The translations under genes were made by a program, and so were the position numbers. The notes below the pieces were generated by a model. The model did no database searches. It saw nothing but the letters and a program-made list of their open reading frames with translations, and was not told where the DNA came from. Source: Chryseobacterium gleum (lineage in GTDB: Bacteria > Bacteroidota > Bacteroidia > Flavobacteriales_D > Crocinitomicaceae). Taken from it: 64,000 nucleotides of DNA. The DNA is taken from the NCBI GenBank assembly GCA_945862165.1, contig CAMAXI010000003.1, positions 124,001 to 188,000 on the forward strand, read 5' to 3'. Shown one piece after another: positions 53,234 through 62,058 of this stretch (position 1 is the first letter of the stretch; each line of letters starts with the position of its first letter).

Positions 53234-53451
53234 AGCCAAAAAGTCTAGGCCTCTAGGAACTTTCATTGAAAATTAATTTTCATTTCAATGTCTTCACCCA
53301 AACTCACAAACGCCTTTAGCTGATTTTCATACTAAAAATTCAGAAGGCTGGGTTCAAACAAGGGTTTGACTACGTTCCATTGCACTTATTTTCTACAGAA
53401 ACTTCCTAAATGGCCATTTTATGGTTTCAAAAAAATTAATAAAATTCAATC

Positions 53452-54753
53452 CTATTTTTCTGAATCAACATTAATTTTCTCCTCTTTCTTAGGTGATAAA
53501 ATGAGTCGTAAAGATTGGTCATAGGTAAAATAATTCCACACCCAGTTTAGAAAGGTTTGTAGTTTGTTTTTTGTACCGATCAAGGAAATAAGATGCACAA
53601 ACATCCACACACACCAGGCGAAAAATCCTGCGAATTTCATTTTAGGAAATTCGACAACTGCTAAGTTACGACCAACTGTGGCCATAGAACCTAAATCTTT
53701 GTAGACGAATTTCTTCCAAGCACTTGTAGATTTTTGATTCAAATTTCTTCCTAATAAACGAGCTTGCTGTATCGCGACTTGCGCGACCTGTGGATGACCT
53801 TTTGGATAAGGAATGTCATTCGACATTGAAGCAATATCACCAAGCGCAAAAATATTGGAATAGCTATTCACTTGGTTGTATTCGTTTACCGAAATTCGGT
53901 TATTTGGTAATATCAATTCCATTTCGATACCTTTCAGTGCATTTGCTTTTACGCCAGCTGCCCAGATAACCGTTTTCGTTTCAATAGCTTCGCCATTTCC
54001 TAACACCAAGATCGAACCATCGTAACTAGTCACATGTGCTTTTTGAATCAACTGGATACCCAACTTCTGTAAATATTCTTTTGCTTTTTGGGAAGCATGT
54101 TCTTTCATTCCACTCAACAAGCGTTCGGCTCCATCCACCAAATAAATTTCCATTTCATCAAAATTGATTTCTGGATAATCTTTGGGTAAAATCAACTTTC
54201 GCATATCCGCGAGCGACCCGGAAACTTCTACCCCCGTTGCTCCACCACCTACAATCACCACTGTTAATAATGCTTTGCGTTTCGCTGCATTACTTTCTAA
54301 TAGCGCTTTTTCAAAGGTATTGAATAAAGTATTACGAAGGTTTAAGGCTTCCGCCGTAGATTTTAATGGAAGAACATTCGCTTTGATTTGTGCATTGTTA
54401 TAGAAATTGGTTGTCGCTCCCATCGCAACTACCAATTTGTCGTACTTTATAACACCAATATCTGTATACACTTCCTGGTTTGCGGTATCTACCCCTTCCA
54501 CCGATGTCATACGAAAGTGAAATTGCTTATTTTTCTGAAACAATTTTCGAAAGGGAAACGAAATAGCACTTGGCTCCAAACCTGCAGTTGCTACTTGATA
54601 AAATAAAGGTTGAAATTGATGGTAATTGTTTTTATCTAACAAAACAATTTGATGCTTTTTAGACGAAAGTTTCTTTGCTAACTCTATCCCTGCAAATCCA
54701 CCACCAAGAATAACTACTCGTTCTAAATCACTTGAAGGAATGTTCGCTCCCAT
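53452..54753 (-). CDS. ndh: Type II NADH:quinone oxidoreductase
   Basis: A 433-residue flavoprotein with an N-terminal FAD motif VVILGGGFAGIELAKKL (9-25) and a second dinucleotide motif VIVGGGATGVEVSGSLAD (about 168-185) for NADH. YHQFQPLFYQVATAGLEPS and IWAAGVKANAL, NIFALGDIA are NDH-2 landmarks. The hydrophobic C-terminal segment (AWCVWMFVHLISLIG) attaches it to the inner membrane. It passes electrons from NADH to menaquinone without pumping protons. Slight overlap is absent with neighbours; the spacer on its downstream side holds repeats. Confidence 0.93.
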   Translation of the reverse strand: MGANIPSSDLERVVILGGGFAGIELAKKLSSKKHQIVLLDKNNYHQFQPLFYQVATAGLEPSAISFPFRKLFQKNKQFHFRMTSVEGVDTANQEVYTDIGVIKYDKLVVAMGATTNFYNNAQIKANVLPLKSTAEALNLRNTLFNTFEKALLESNAAKRKALLTVVIVGGGATGVEVSGSLADMRKLILPKDYPEINFDEMEIYLVDGAERLLSGMKEHASQKAKEYLQKLGIQLIQKAHVTSYDGSILVLGNGEAIETKTVIWAAGVKANALKGIEMELILPNNRISVNEYNQVNSYSNIFALGDIASMSNDIPYPKGHPQVAQVAIQQARLLGRNLNQKSTSAWKKFVYKDLGSMATVGRNLAVVEFPKMKFAGFFAWCVWMFVHLISLIGTKNKLQTFLNWVWNYFTYDQSLRLILSPKKEEKINVDSEK

Positions 54754-54827
54754 GTAGTTTGAATTAAAAATGTATGATGAAGGTAGTGAAAAAAGTATGT
54801 GAAATTTAAATCTTTCAATTAAAATTT

Positions 54828-55469
54828 CTATTTCGTATTCTCCAACATCGGAACAAAGCTAAACACCCCAAATTCTTCGGTTTTGAACTCTGTATCTGAA
54901 ATTTTGGTAATACGTTGCATTAATTGTGTTTCTCCTTCTCCGATAGGAATTACTAGCATTCCTCCTACTTTTAATTGTTGTAAAAGTGCATCTGGAATGT
55001 ATGGCGCGCCACAGGTCACTAATATTTTATCGAAAGGTGCATCTAGCGGTCTTCCTTTGTATCCATCCCCATAAAACAATTTAGGATTGTAATGCATGTG
55101 ATGAATGATAGGCTTTGCTTTTAGATATAATTCTTTTTGGCGTTCAATGGAAAACACTTTCATTCCCATTGCACACAAAATCGATGTTTGAAATCCTGAA
55201 CCTGTTCCGATTTCTAATACCTTCTCCCCTTTTGTTAATTGCAATAATTCGGTTTGAAATGCTACCGTATACGGATGGGAAATGGTTTGACCAGCACCAA
55301 TTTGGAATGCCATGTTGGAATATGCTTGTTTTTCGAAGGCAAGGTCTAAAAAATAGTGACGCGGAACTTCAAAAAAAGCTTCTAATACTTTCTCATTCGA
55401 AATTCCTTTTTGACGTAATTCTTCGATTAGAAGTTTACGGAGTCCTTTGTGTTTAAACGAATCTTGCAT
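54828..55469 (-). CDS. pcm: Protein-L-isoaspartate O-methyltransferase
   Basis: A 213-residue enzyme repairing isoaspartyl residues with SAM. FEVPRHYFLDLAFEKQAYSN, AFQIGAGQTISHPYTVAFQTELL and the SAM motif VLEIGTGSGFQTSIL are standard for Pcm, as is FDKILVTCGAPYIPDALLQQL. I start at ATG 55469 (MQDSFKHKGLR), matching the usual N-terminus; an ATG at 55517 would add a hydrophobic stretch and lies upstream of the TATTTTTG promoter element. That element ends only four bases before the ATG, implying a leaderless mRNA. Confidence 0.93.
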   Translation of the reverse strand: MQDSFKHKGLRKLLIEELRQKGISNEKVLEAFFEVPRHYFLDLAFEKQAYSNMAFQIGAGQTISHPYTVAFQTELLQLTKGEKVLEIGTGSGFQTSILCAMGMKVFSIERQKELYLKAKPIIHHMHYNPKLFYGDGYKGRPLDAPFDKILVTCGAPYIPDALLQQLKVGGMLVIPIGEGETQLMQRITKISDTEFKTEEFGVFSFVPMLENTK

Positions 55470-55473
55470 GTTA

Positions 55474-55481
55474 CAAAAATA
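55474..55481 (-). promoter_or_regulatory. -7 promoter element (TATTTTTG) of pcm
   Basis: Exact TAnnTTTG on the - strand, four bases from the chosen ATG. Confidence 0.5.
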
Positions 55482-55669
55482 AGGAATTATTAAGTAAAAT
55501 GAGCCAGTAACTACCATCTGAATCGGGTATAATCTGGGTAAAGTAAAAAATAAGTGAATGAAATCATTCGCTCTTGAGGATTGACTAGAAAAAAGATCAA
55601 ACTAAACAAAATTTCAATTAATAGGAGAACAAAAACGTAATAATTATCAAATTTGAACACACAAAATCG

Positions 55670-55677
55670 TAATTTTG
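55670..55677 (+). promoter_or_regulatory. -7 promoter element (TAATTTTG) of the zeta-like kinase gene
   Basis: Exact TAnnTTTG six bases before the ATG at 55684. It overlaps the TTG at 55675, so that start is unlikely. Confidence 0.45.
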
Positions 55678-55683
55678 AAAACA

Positions 55684-56268
55684 ATGAACAAACAACTTTA
55701 CATCATCGCAGGTTGTAATGGAGCCGGTAAAACTACAGCTTCATTTACGATACTTCCAGATATTTTGGAATGTAAAGAGTTTATCAATGCAGATGAAATT
55801 GCGAGAGGACTTTCTCCTTTTCAACCAGATAAAGTTGGGATTGAAGCGGGTAGAATCATGTTGCACCGTATTCAAGAATTGCTTATTCAAGGTAAAACTT
55901 TTGCGTTTGAAACCACCTTAGCTACTAAAAGTTATAAGAAAACTATTAAGCAGGCTCAATCTTTGGGTTATACCGTGACTTTGGTGTTTTTTTCGCTGGA
56001 CTCCATTGAATTGGCAATTGATCGTGTAAAAACAAGAGTTTTGGAAGGTGGACATAACATTCCAGCCGATGTAATCGCGAGAAGGTATCAAAATGGACTT
56101 AAGAATCTGTTTGAGATATATTCGGAAATCGTAGACAATTTAACTATCTTTAATAATTCTAATGGCGGACCTGAGTTAATAGCTGAAAAAGATTCAACTA
56201 ATATTATTAGAATAAAAAATATTAATTTTTATAATTATCTAAATTCAATTTGTCATGAAAAAAGATAA
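55684..56268 (+). CDS. Zeta-toxin-like P-loop kinase
   Basis: A 194-residue protein of the zeta/AAA_33 group. Walker A is GCNGAGKT (10-17); FINADEIARGLSPF (33-46) and FAFETTLATKSY (about 76-87, with the conserved FETT) follow; VTLVFFSLDS and RVKTRVLEGGHNIPADVIARRYQNG hold the arginine-rich LID. Zeta toxins phosphorylate UDP-N-acetylglucosamine, but many short relatives of this type have no proven substrate. A 53-residue protein is encoded immediately downstream with a 14-base overlap, suggesting a toxin-antitoxin-like pair. Confidence 0.85.
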   Translation: MNKQLYIIAGCNGAGKTTASFTILPDILECKEFINADEIARGLSPFQPDKVGIEAGRIMLHRIQELLIQGKTFAFETTLATKSYKKTIKQAQSLGYTVTLVFFSLDSIELAIDRVKTRVLEGGHNIPADVIARRYQNGLKNLFEIYSEIVDNLTIFNNSNGGPELIAEKDSTNIIRIKNINFYNYLNSICHEKR

Positions 56269-56416
56269 AACATCTAAAGAATATCCATCCGAAACAAACG
56301 ATAAAATCATTGCGAGTATGGATTTAGTTTATGAAAAATTGGTGGAGTACAAACGAAAAATCAATAGCGAACTTGTGATTATGCAAGATGGTAAGATTGT
56401 ACATGTGAAGCCTTAA
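56255..56416 (+). CDS. Small partner protein of the zeta-like kinase, 53 aa
   Basis: ATG at 56255 lies within the end of the kinase gene (14-base overlap) and TAA is at 56414-56416. The product starts MKKDKTSKEYPSETNDKIIA, followed by a helix (SMDLVYEKLVEYKRKINSEL) and the strand-turn-strand VIMQDGKIVHVKP. I recall similar helix plus GKIV-type short proteins next to zeta-like kinases in other bacteria, usually upstream of the kinase; here it is downstream. Antitoxin role is inference. It ends five bases from the convergent dnaE stop. Confidence 0.65.
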   Translation: MKKDKTSKEYPSETNDKIIASMDLVYEKLVEYKRKINSELVIMQDGKIVHVKP

Positions 56417-56421
56417 TTACC

Positions 56422-59400
56422 CTACCCCATCAATTCAAATTCCAAGTCAAATTCCTTCAAGCGTTTTACGAAATCGTTATTCGGATCAATTCGGATATTT
56501 TTGGAAGGTAAAGTAACCTCCAAGTTATCGAGCGGATCAAAAATCACGAATTTCACTGCGCAGCGGCCTTCGTTTTCCAAGAATAAACGATTCAAATCTT
56601 GTATCATGATTTGATTTAGTTTCTTGTTGGAAATTTTTAGTTGAATGGTATTTGCTCTTTTCTCCTTTAAATCGTGTAATAATTCCATCGTTTGAATCAC
56701 AAACTCAGGTTCTTTTCGGTGACGTGGAATTTCGAATTTCCCTTTGATTGACACAAAAGTACCTGGAACAAAAAACGGCTTGAACTTTAAATAATTTTCT
56801 CTGAATAAAAATAATTTATACGAATCGGTATAGTCCTCAATCACCATTGTACCAAATGGTTCATTATTTTTAGTCATCCGATTCTCACATTCTGAAATTA
56901 CCGCTGCCATCAAAACTTCCTTATTGATATTTTCCACCGGATTATTCAACATCGAAACTTGTCCATTGCAAAACGACTCTATCTCCAAACGGAAATCGTC
57001 TAGTGGATGACCAGAAATAAAGATACCTACTACCTCTTTTTCTTTGCTCAATTTATACATGGAAGGCCATTCGTCCGCTTTTGGGATTTCAGGTTCAGGA
57101 ATTTCTGCTCCGGAAGCTTCCCCGAATAAAGATGCTTGCGAAGAATTTGCATTTTCTTGAAAACTATTTCCAAAACGAATCGCATTTTCTAAGAACATTC
57201 TACCCGACCCATCTTCTTTGAAATATTGCGCACGGTGTACATTTTTAAACGAATCGAAACCACCAGCGTACGCCAAACTTTCAAATGCTTTTTTGGTACA
57301 TACTCGTAAATTCACGCGTTTTGCAAATTCAAAAATCGAAGTATAGGCACCATTTTCACCACGTTCTTTTATCACCGCTTCCACTGGCGCAGTTCCCATC
57401 CCTTTAATTGCACCTAAACCAAAACGAATCGCCCCTTCTTTGTTTACCGTAAATAAATAAGAAGACTCATTCACATCCGGCCCGAGAACAGGAACACCCA
57501 TACGCTTACATTCCTCCATGAAAAATGTCACTGATTTGATGTCATTCATGTTGTTCGAAAGTACCGATGCCATGTATTCCTCTGGGTAATTCGCTTTTAG
57601 ATAAGCAGTTTGGTAAGCAATCCACGCATAACACGTTGAGTGCGATTTATTGAAAGCATACGAAGCAAACGCCTCCCAGTCCTTCCAAATTTTCTCTAAA
57701 GCAACCGTATCATGCCCGCGTTCATTCCCTTGTTGAATAAACTGCGGACGCATTTTGTCGAGTAAGTAAATTTGTTTCTTACCCATCGCTTTACGTAGCG
57801 TATCTGCTTCCCCTTTAGAGAAACCTGCTAATTTTTGCGAGAGTAACATTACTTGCTCTTGGTATACAGTAATACCGTATGTTTCTTTCAAGTATTCCTC
57901 ACATGCATCTACGTCATACACAATCGGTTCCTCCCCATGTTTACGCTTAATAAACGAAGGAATGTACTCAATTGGACCCGGACGGTACAAGGCATTCATG
58001 GCAATCAAATCGGCAAATACAGTCGGTTTTAACTCCTTCATGTATTTTTGCATTCCAGCAGACTCGTATTGGAAGATACCAACCGTTTCTCCTCGTTGGA
58101 ACAACTCATAGGTCGCGGTATCATCCACCGGGAATTCATCTGGAACCAAATCAATTCCATGACGTTCTTTTACATTTTTTACCGCATATTTAATTAGGGT
58201 TAAGGTTTTTAACCCCAAGAAGTCCATTTTCAATAATCCAGCCTCTTCAGCTACTGAGTTATCAAACTGGGTACACCACATATTCGAGTCTTTCGCAGTT
58301 GCAACAGGGACAAATTGTGTAATATCGGATGGTGTAATAATTACCCCACATGCATGTATCCCCGTATTTCGCACAGAACCTTCCAATTGTTTCGCCTGCT
58401 GAATTACTTTGGCAGACAAATCTGTTCCTTGCGACAAACGTTTTAATTCATTCGCCGCTTGAATGTCTTCCGTTTTATTTTTTAGTTTGGATGCTAATTC
58501 TGCATCATCTAGGGAAAATAATTTCTTAAGTGAAATATCTGGTACCAACTTCGCCAGTCGATCCGCTTCAAACAATGGTAAATCCAATACACGTGCCGTA
58601 TCACGCAGCGAAGATTTTGCTGCCATTGTACCATAAGTAATGATTTGCGCTACTTGGTTTGAACCATATTTTTCAATTACCCAATCAATTACACGGCCGC
58701 GACCTTCATCATCAAAATCGATATCAATATCCGGCATGGAGATACGATCCGGATTCAAGAAACGCTCGAAAAGTAGATCATACTTGATTGGATCCACATT
58801 CGTAATTCCAGTACAATACGCAACTGCAGATCCAGCAGCAGAACCACGTCCTGGTCCCACAGAAACACCCATATCACGCGCCGCTTGACAAAAATCTTGT
58901 ACAATCAAGAAATAACCAGGATAACCAGTACGTTCTACCGTTGCTAATTCAAAGTCGATACGATCGCGAATTTCATCCGTAATCACCGGATAACGTTTTT
59001 CGGCACCCTTGTAAGTCAAGTGACGCAAGAACGCATTTTCTCCGCGTTTTCCACCATCAATCGCGTCTTGTGGGTCTTGAAATTCGTCCGGAATATCAAA
59101 CGCAGGCAATAATACATCCCTTGCTAAGCCAAATGGTTCAATTTTCGCAACTATTTCACCAACCGTTACAATTGCTTCCGGTAAGTCGGCAAACAATTCT
59201 TTCATTTCATCCGCAGACTTGAAATAATATTCTTGATTTTCCAAGCCATATCTAAACCCACGACCGCGCCCCACAGGTGTTGAAACCAATTCGTTATCTT
59301 TTACACACAATAAAATATCGTGCGAAACAGCATCTGCTTTATTTAAATAGAAGGTATTGTTAGTAGCAACTAATTTAACCTGGTGTTTCTCCGCGAATTT

Positions 59401-60789
59401 AATGAGGGTTTGATTGACACGCTCCTCATTCTCTTGTCCATGACGCATTACTTCTAAATAGAAATCTTCGCCAAATAAATCCTTCCACCAAAGCAATGCT
59501 TCTTCCGCTTGTTTTTCCCCAAGATTCAAAATCATGTTAGGAACTTCACCGTAAAGGTTACCAGACAATACAATAATATCTTCGTGATATTGTTTAATTA
59601 ATTGTTTATCGATTCGTGGTATATAATACATACCTTCCGTAAAAGCAATCGATGAAAGTTTAATTAAATTTTGATACCCTACTTTATTTTTTGCTAATAA
59701 AACAATTTGATAACCATTATCTTTCTGTGTCTTATCTAAATGATTACTACAAACATTAAATGTACATCCAATTATGGGTACAATTTCTTTCTTGGAGAAT
59801 TCAAGACCAGCTTCCTCCGCCTCTTTTCGTTCTTCTCGCACCTTTTTGTTATGCCCACTAATTGCTTTTTCAAAATGAAAAGCAGCCATCATATTACCTA
59901 TGTCCGTTAGTGCAACCGCATCCATTCCAAGTTCTATTGTTTTTTGGACAAGACCTTGAATAGAAATTGTAGATTGAAGAATCGAATATTGGGAATGATT
60001 GTGCAAATGAACAAATGGAACATCATTTAGATGACTAATATCTTTTTTTGAGGAAGTTCCGATTATTTGATCCGCACCTTTCGTTTCCGCTTTTAGAGCA
60101 GCACTCGCTTCTTTTAGATTTATATGTTCTAATCCTATTGGCTGAATAAGTGTAGGATTATGTTCTCTGAATCGATTAAAGTATGTGATTTCTTGCTTTA
60201 ATTCATCAACAGTAAATACCTCTCTACGAATTAATTCAAAGAAACTACGGGTTGTCGCTTCCACATCGGCTGTTGCGTTGTGCGCTTCCGCAAATGGTTC
60301 GTTAAATAACTCTTTATGTAACTCAGATAAAGTTGGTAGTTTAAATCTACCTCCGCGTCCTCCAGGTAATTTACACATGGTTGCCGTAACTTCCGTACAT
60401 GTATCTAAAACAGGTAAATCTTGCCATTCATTTCCTAATCCTAAACGATGGAATTCACAACCTATAATATTTTTATCGAAACCAACATTTTGTCCAACAA
60501 TGAATTTAGATTTTGTTATAGCCTCTTGAAATTCGGCCATTGCTCGCTCAAGGGTCACCCCTTCATGCAATGCATACTCCGTAGAGATACCATGTATTTT
60601 TTCAGCATCGTACGGAATATCGAAACCAATAGGTTGAATGATATAATCTTTTGCTTCGATTAACTCTCCTAAATCATCATGCAACTGCCATGCAATTTGA
60701 ATTGCGCGAGGCCAATTATCAGTATCGGTAAATGGTTTTTTCCAGTCTTTAGGTAGACCTGTTGTTTCGGTATCGAATATTAAATACAT
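56422..60789 (-). CDS. dnaE: DNA polymerase III alpha subunit with fused DEDDh exonuclease
   Basis: A 1455-residue replicative polymerase. Residues 1-190 form a DEDDh 3'-5' exonuclease (FDTETTGLP with Asp6/Glu8; IVGQNVGFDKN; HNATADVEATT). Then a PHP domain (about 255-460), the polymerase core with the catalytic pair in PDIDIDFDDEGRG (about 686-698), palm and fingers, and a C-terminal OB-like region. The PHP domain looks degenerate: LTDIGNM stands where metal-binding members have LTDHGNM. The fused exonuclease probably does the proofreading. This fusion is, to my knowledge, usual in Bacteroidota. The gene stands alone, convergent with the kinase pair. Confidence 0.96.
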   Translation of the reverse strand: MYLIFDTETTGLPKDWKKPFTDTDNWPRAIQIAWQLHDDLGELIEAKDYIIQPIGFDIPYDAEKIHGISTEYALHEGVTLERAMAEFQEAITKSKFIVGQNVGFDKNIIGCEFHRLGLGNEWQDLPVLDTCTEVTATMCKLPGGRGGRFKLPTLSELHKELFNEPFAEAHNATADVEATTRSFFELIRREVFTVDELKQEITYFNRFREHNPTLIQPIGLEHINLKEASAALKAETKGADQIIGTSSKKDISHLNDVPFVHLHNHSQYSILQSTISIQGLVQKTIELGMDAVALTDIGNMMAAFHFEKAISGHNKKVREERKEAEEAGLEFSKKEIVPIIGCTFNVCSNHLDKTQKDNGYQIVLLAKNKVGYQNLIKLSSIAFTEGMYYIPRIDKQLIKQYHEDIIVLSGNLYGEVPNMILNLGEKQAEEALLWWKDLFGEDFYLEVMRHGQENEERVNQTLIKFAEKHQVKLVATNNTFYLNKADAVSHDILLCVKDNELVSTPVGRGRGFRYGLENQEYYFKSADEMKELFADLPEAIVTVGEIVAKIEPFGLARDVLLPAFDIPDEFQDPQDAIDGGKRGENAFLRHLTYKGAEKRYPVITDEIRDRIDFELATVERTGYPGYFLIVQDFCQAARDMGVSVGPGRGSAAGSAVAYCTGITNVDPIKYDLLFERFLNPDRISMPDIDIDFDDEGRGRVIDWVIEKYGSNQVAQIITYGTMAAKSSLRDTARVLDLPLFEADRLAKLVPDISLKKLFSLDDAELASKLKNKTEDIQAANELKRLSQGTDLSAKVIQQAKQLEGSVRNTGIHACGVIITPSDITQFVPVATAKDSNMWCTQFDNSVAEEAGLLKMDFLGLKTLTLIKYAVKNVKERHGIDLVPDEFPVDDTATYELFQRGETVGIFQYESAGMQKYMKELKPTVFADLIAMNALYRPGPIEYIPSFIKRKHGEEPIVYDVDACEEYLKETYGITVYQEQVMLLSQKLAGFSKGEADTLRKAMGKKQIYLLDKMRPQFIQQGNERGHDTVALEKIWKDWEAFASYAFNKSHSTCYAWIAYQTAYLKANYPEEYMASVLSNNMNDIKSVTFFMEECKRMGVPVLGPDVNESSYLFTVNKEGAIRFGLGAIKGMGTAPVEAVIKERGENGAYTSIFEFAKRVNLRVCTKKAFESLAYAGGFDSFKNVHRAQYFKEDGSGRMFLENAIRFGNSFQENANSSQASLFGEASGAEIPEPEIPKADEWPSMYKLSKEKEVVGIFISGHPLDDFRLEIESFCNGQVSMLNNPVENINKEVLMAAVISECENRMTKNNEPFGTMVIEDYTDSYKLFLFRENYLKFKPFFVPGTFVSIKGKFEIPRHRKEPEFVIQTMELLHDLKEKRANTIQLKISNKKLNQIMIQDLNRLFLENEGRCAVKFVIFDPLDNLEVTLPSKNIRIDPNNDFVKRLKEFDLEFELMG

Positions 60790-61121
60790 GATGTCTTCTG
60801 TAAATTGCTTTTTTCGTTTTATAAACTCCTTTTAATTCCCTGCACTACCGTTTGGTCTTCGAAAGCAAAGCTTTCTCTCCTCATTTACTAAAGTAAACTC
60901 CGGATTTAATTTTTGGTTTGCCTCAAAAAATCTAATTTCTAGAAGCCACTATAAACTTTAATTTGACTATCAAATTTACAAAATCAGGATTGATTTTCGA
61001 ATACGATTTTACAGGAATAAAAAGATGTTACAAACATAAAGTATAACTTGATATAAATTATTATAAATAATTATTATTTAATAATATATTTCTATTTAAC
61101 TAAATAAATAATTTAGCATTT
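60790..61121. other. Spacer between dnaE and the pirin gene
   Basis: No gene found. It contains the 35-bp repeat copy B (60849-60883), a small hairpin TTTACT-AA-AGTAAA just after it (60884-60897 region), and very AT-rich sequence from about 61000 onwards. The dnaE promoter should lie here, but no exact TAnnTTTG on the - strand was identified. Confidence 0.5.
60849..60883. repeat. 35-bp dispersed repeat, copy B
   Basis: CGTTTGGTCTTCGAAAG then CAAAGCTTTCTCTCCTCA; 32 of 35 positions match 26909-26943. GAAAGC-AAA-GCTTTC forms a hairpin. Confidence 0.65.
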
Positions 61122-61141
61122 TATATTTGATAATTATCAAA
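61122..61141 (+). promoter_or_regulatory. Promoter element with overlapping 16-bp palindrome before the pirin gene
   Basis: TATATTTG (61122-61129) fits TAnnTTTG. The perfect palindrome TTTGATAATTATCAAA (61126-61141) shares its first four bases and continues over the expected transcription start, as expected for a repressor site. The chosen ATG at 61215 is 74 bases downstream of the palindrome. Confidence 0.5.
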
Positions 61142-61214
61142 AGAAATGAAGAAATATTGCAATTTAAATTGTACATTTAGGTTCATAATATATTCCCACA
61201 CAAATAAAATTCCA

Positions 61215-61928
61215 ATGAAAACAATCTTTCACAAATCGGACACACGTGGCATTGCGGATCACGGCTGGTTGTTAGCGAAACATTCTTTTAGTTTTGCTGG
61301 TTATCACAATCGAAATAGAATGCATTTTGGAGCATTGCGCGTATTAAATGATGATGAAGTGTCAGAAGGCATTGGTTTCCCTGAGCATCCGCATGACAAT
61401 ATGGAAATCATTACTATTCCATTAGAAGGAGAAGTCGCACATAAAGACAGTATGGGAAATTCGGCAACAATTTCTGCTGGACAAATACAAATTATGAGTG
61501 CAGGAACGGGAATTTACCATAGTGAGTACAACCCTAGTTCTATTAATAAAACGAAATTATTACAAATCTGGGTTTTCCCAAATAAACAAAATGTCACACC
61601 TCGCTATCAGGAAATTGATGTAAAAGCAACACAAATACCCAACGAATGGAATCAAATCGTCTCCCCAAATCCAAATGATGCAGGTGGATGGATACATCAA
61701 GATGCTTGGTTTTCGCTTGGAGAAATGGAAGCTAATTCATCCAAAACATATACTTTGCAAGGGGAAAATACTGGAATTTACATTTTTGTTATTGAAGGTA
61801 AATTAATTGTGGATGGGCAAACCTTATCGCGCAGAGACGGAATGGGCGTGTTAGAAACAAAAGAAGTACCAATTTCTTTTGTTGAACACAGTAAAGTTTT
61901 AATCATGGAAGTTCCATTAGAATTTTAG
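61215..61928 (+). CDS. Pirin family protein (YhaK-like)
   Basis: A 237-residue bicupin. HSFSFAGYHNRNRMHFGALRVLNDDEV is the pirin signature, and HPHDNMEIITIPLEGEVAHKDSMG supplies the cupin metal-binding His and Glu residues. SAGTGIYHSEYN is the next conserved block. Pirins include quercetinase-like enzymes and redox sensors; YhaK of E. coli reacts to nitrosative stress. The start at ATG 61215 (MKTIFHKSDTRG) matches the family; the ATG at 61146 would add 23 unlikely residues. The operator-like palindrome upstream suggests inducible expression. Confidence 0.9.
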   Translation: MKTIFHKSDTRGIADHGWLLAKHSFSFAGYHNRNRMHFGALRVLNDDEVSEGIGFPEHPHDNMEIITIPLEGEVAHKDSMGNSATISAGQIQIMSAGTGIYHSEYNPSSINKTKLLQIWVFPNKQNVTPRYQEIDVKATQIPNEWNQIVSPNPNDAGGWIHQDAWFSLGEMEANSSKTYTLQGENTGIYIFVIEGKLIVDGQTLSRRDGMGVLETKEVPISFVEHSKVLIMEVPLEF

Positions 61929-62058
61929 CCTGTTTCCAAACAACCTATTAACAATCAAAATAATACTATTTAGACAAATTACAAACTATTGTTTTATTAC
62001 CAACCAAGACTACTTTAGTGTTTTATTGTCGTTATACTTGCGTATAAAATTATTTATT

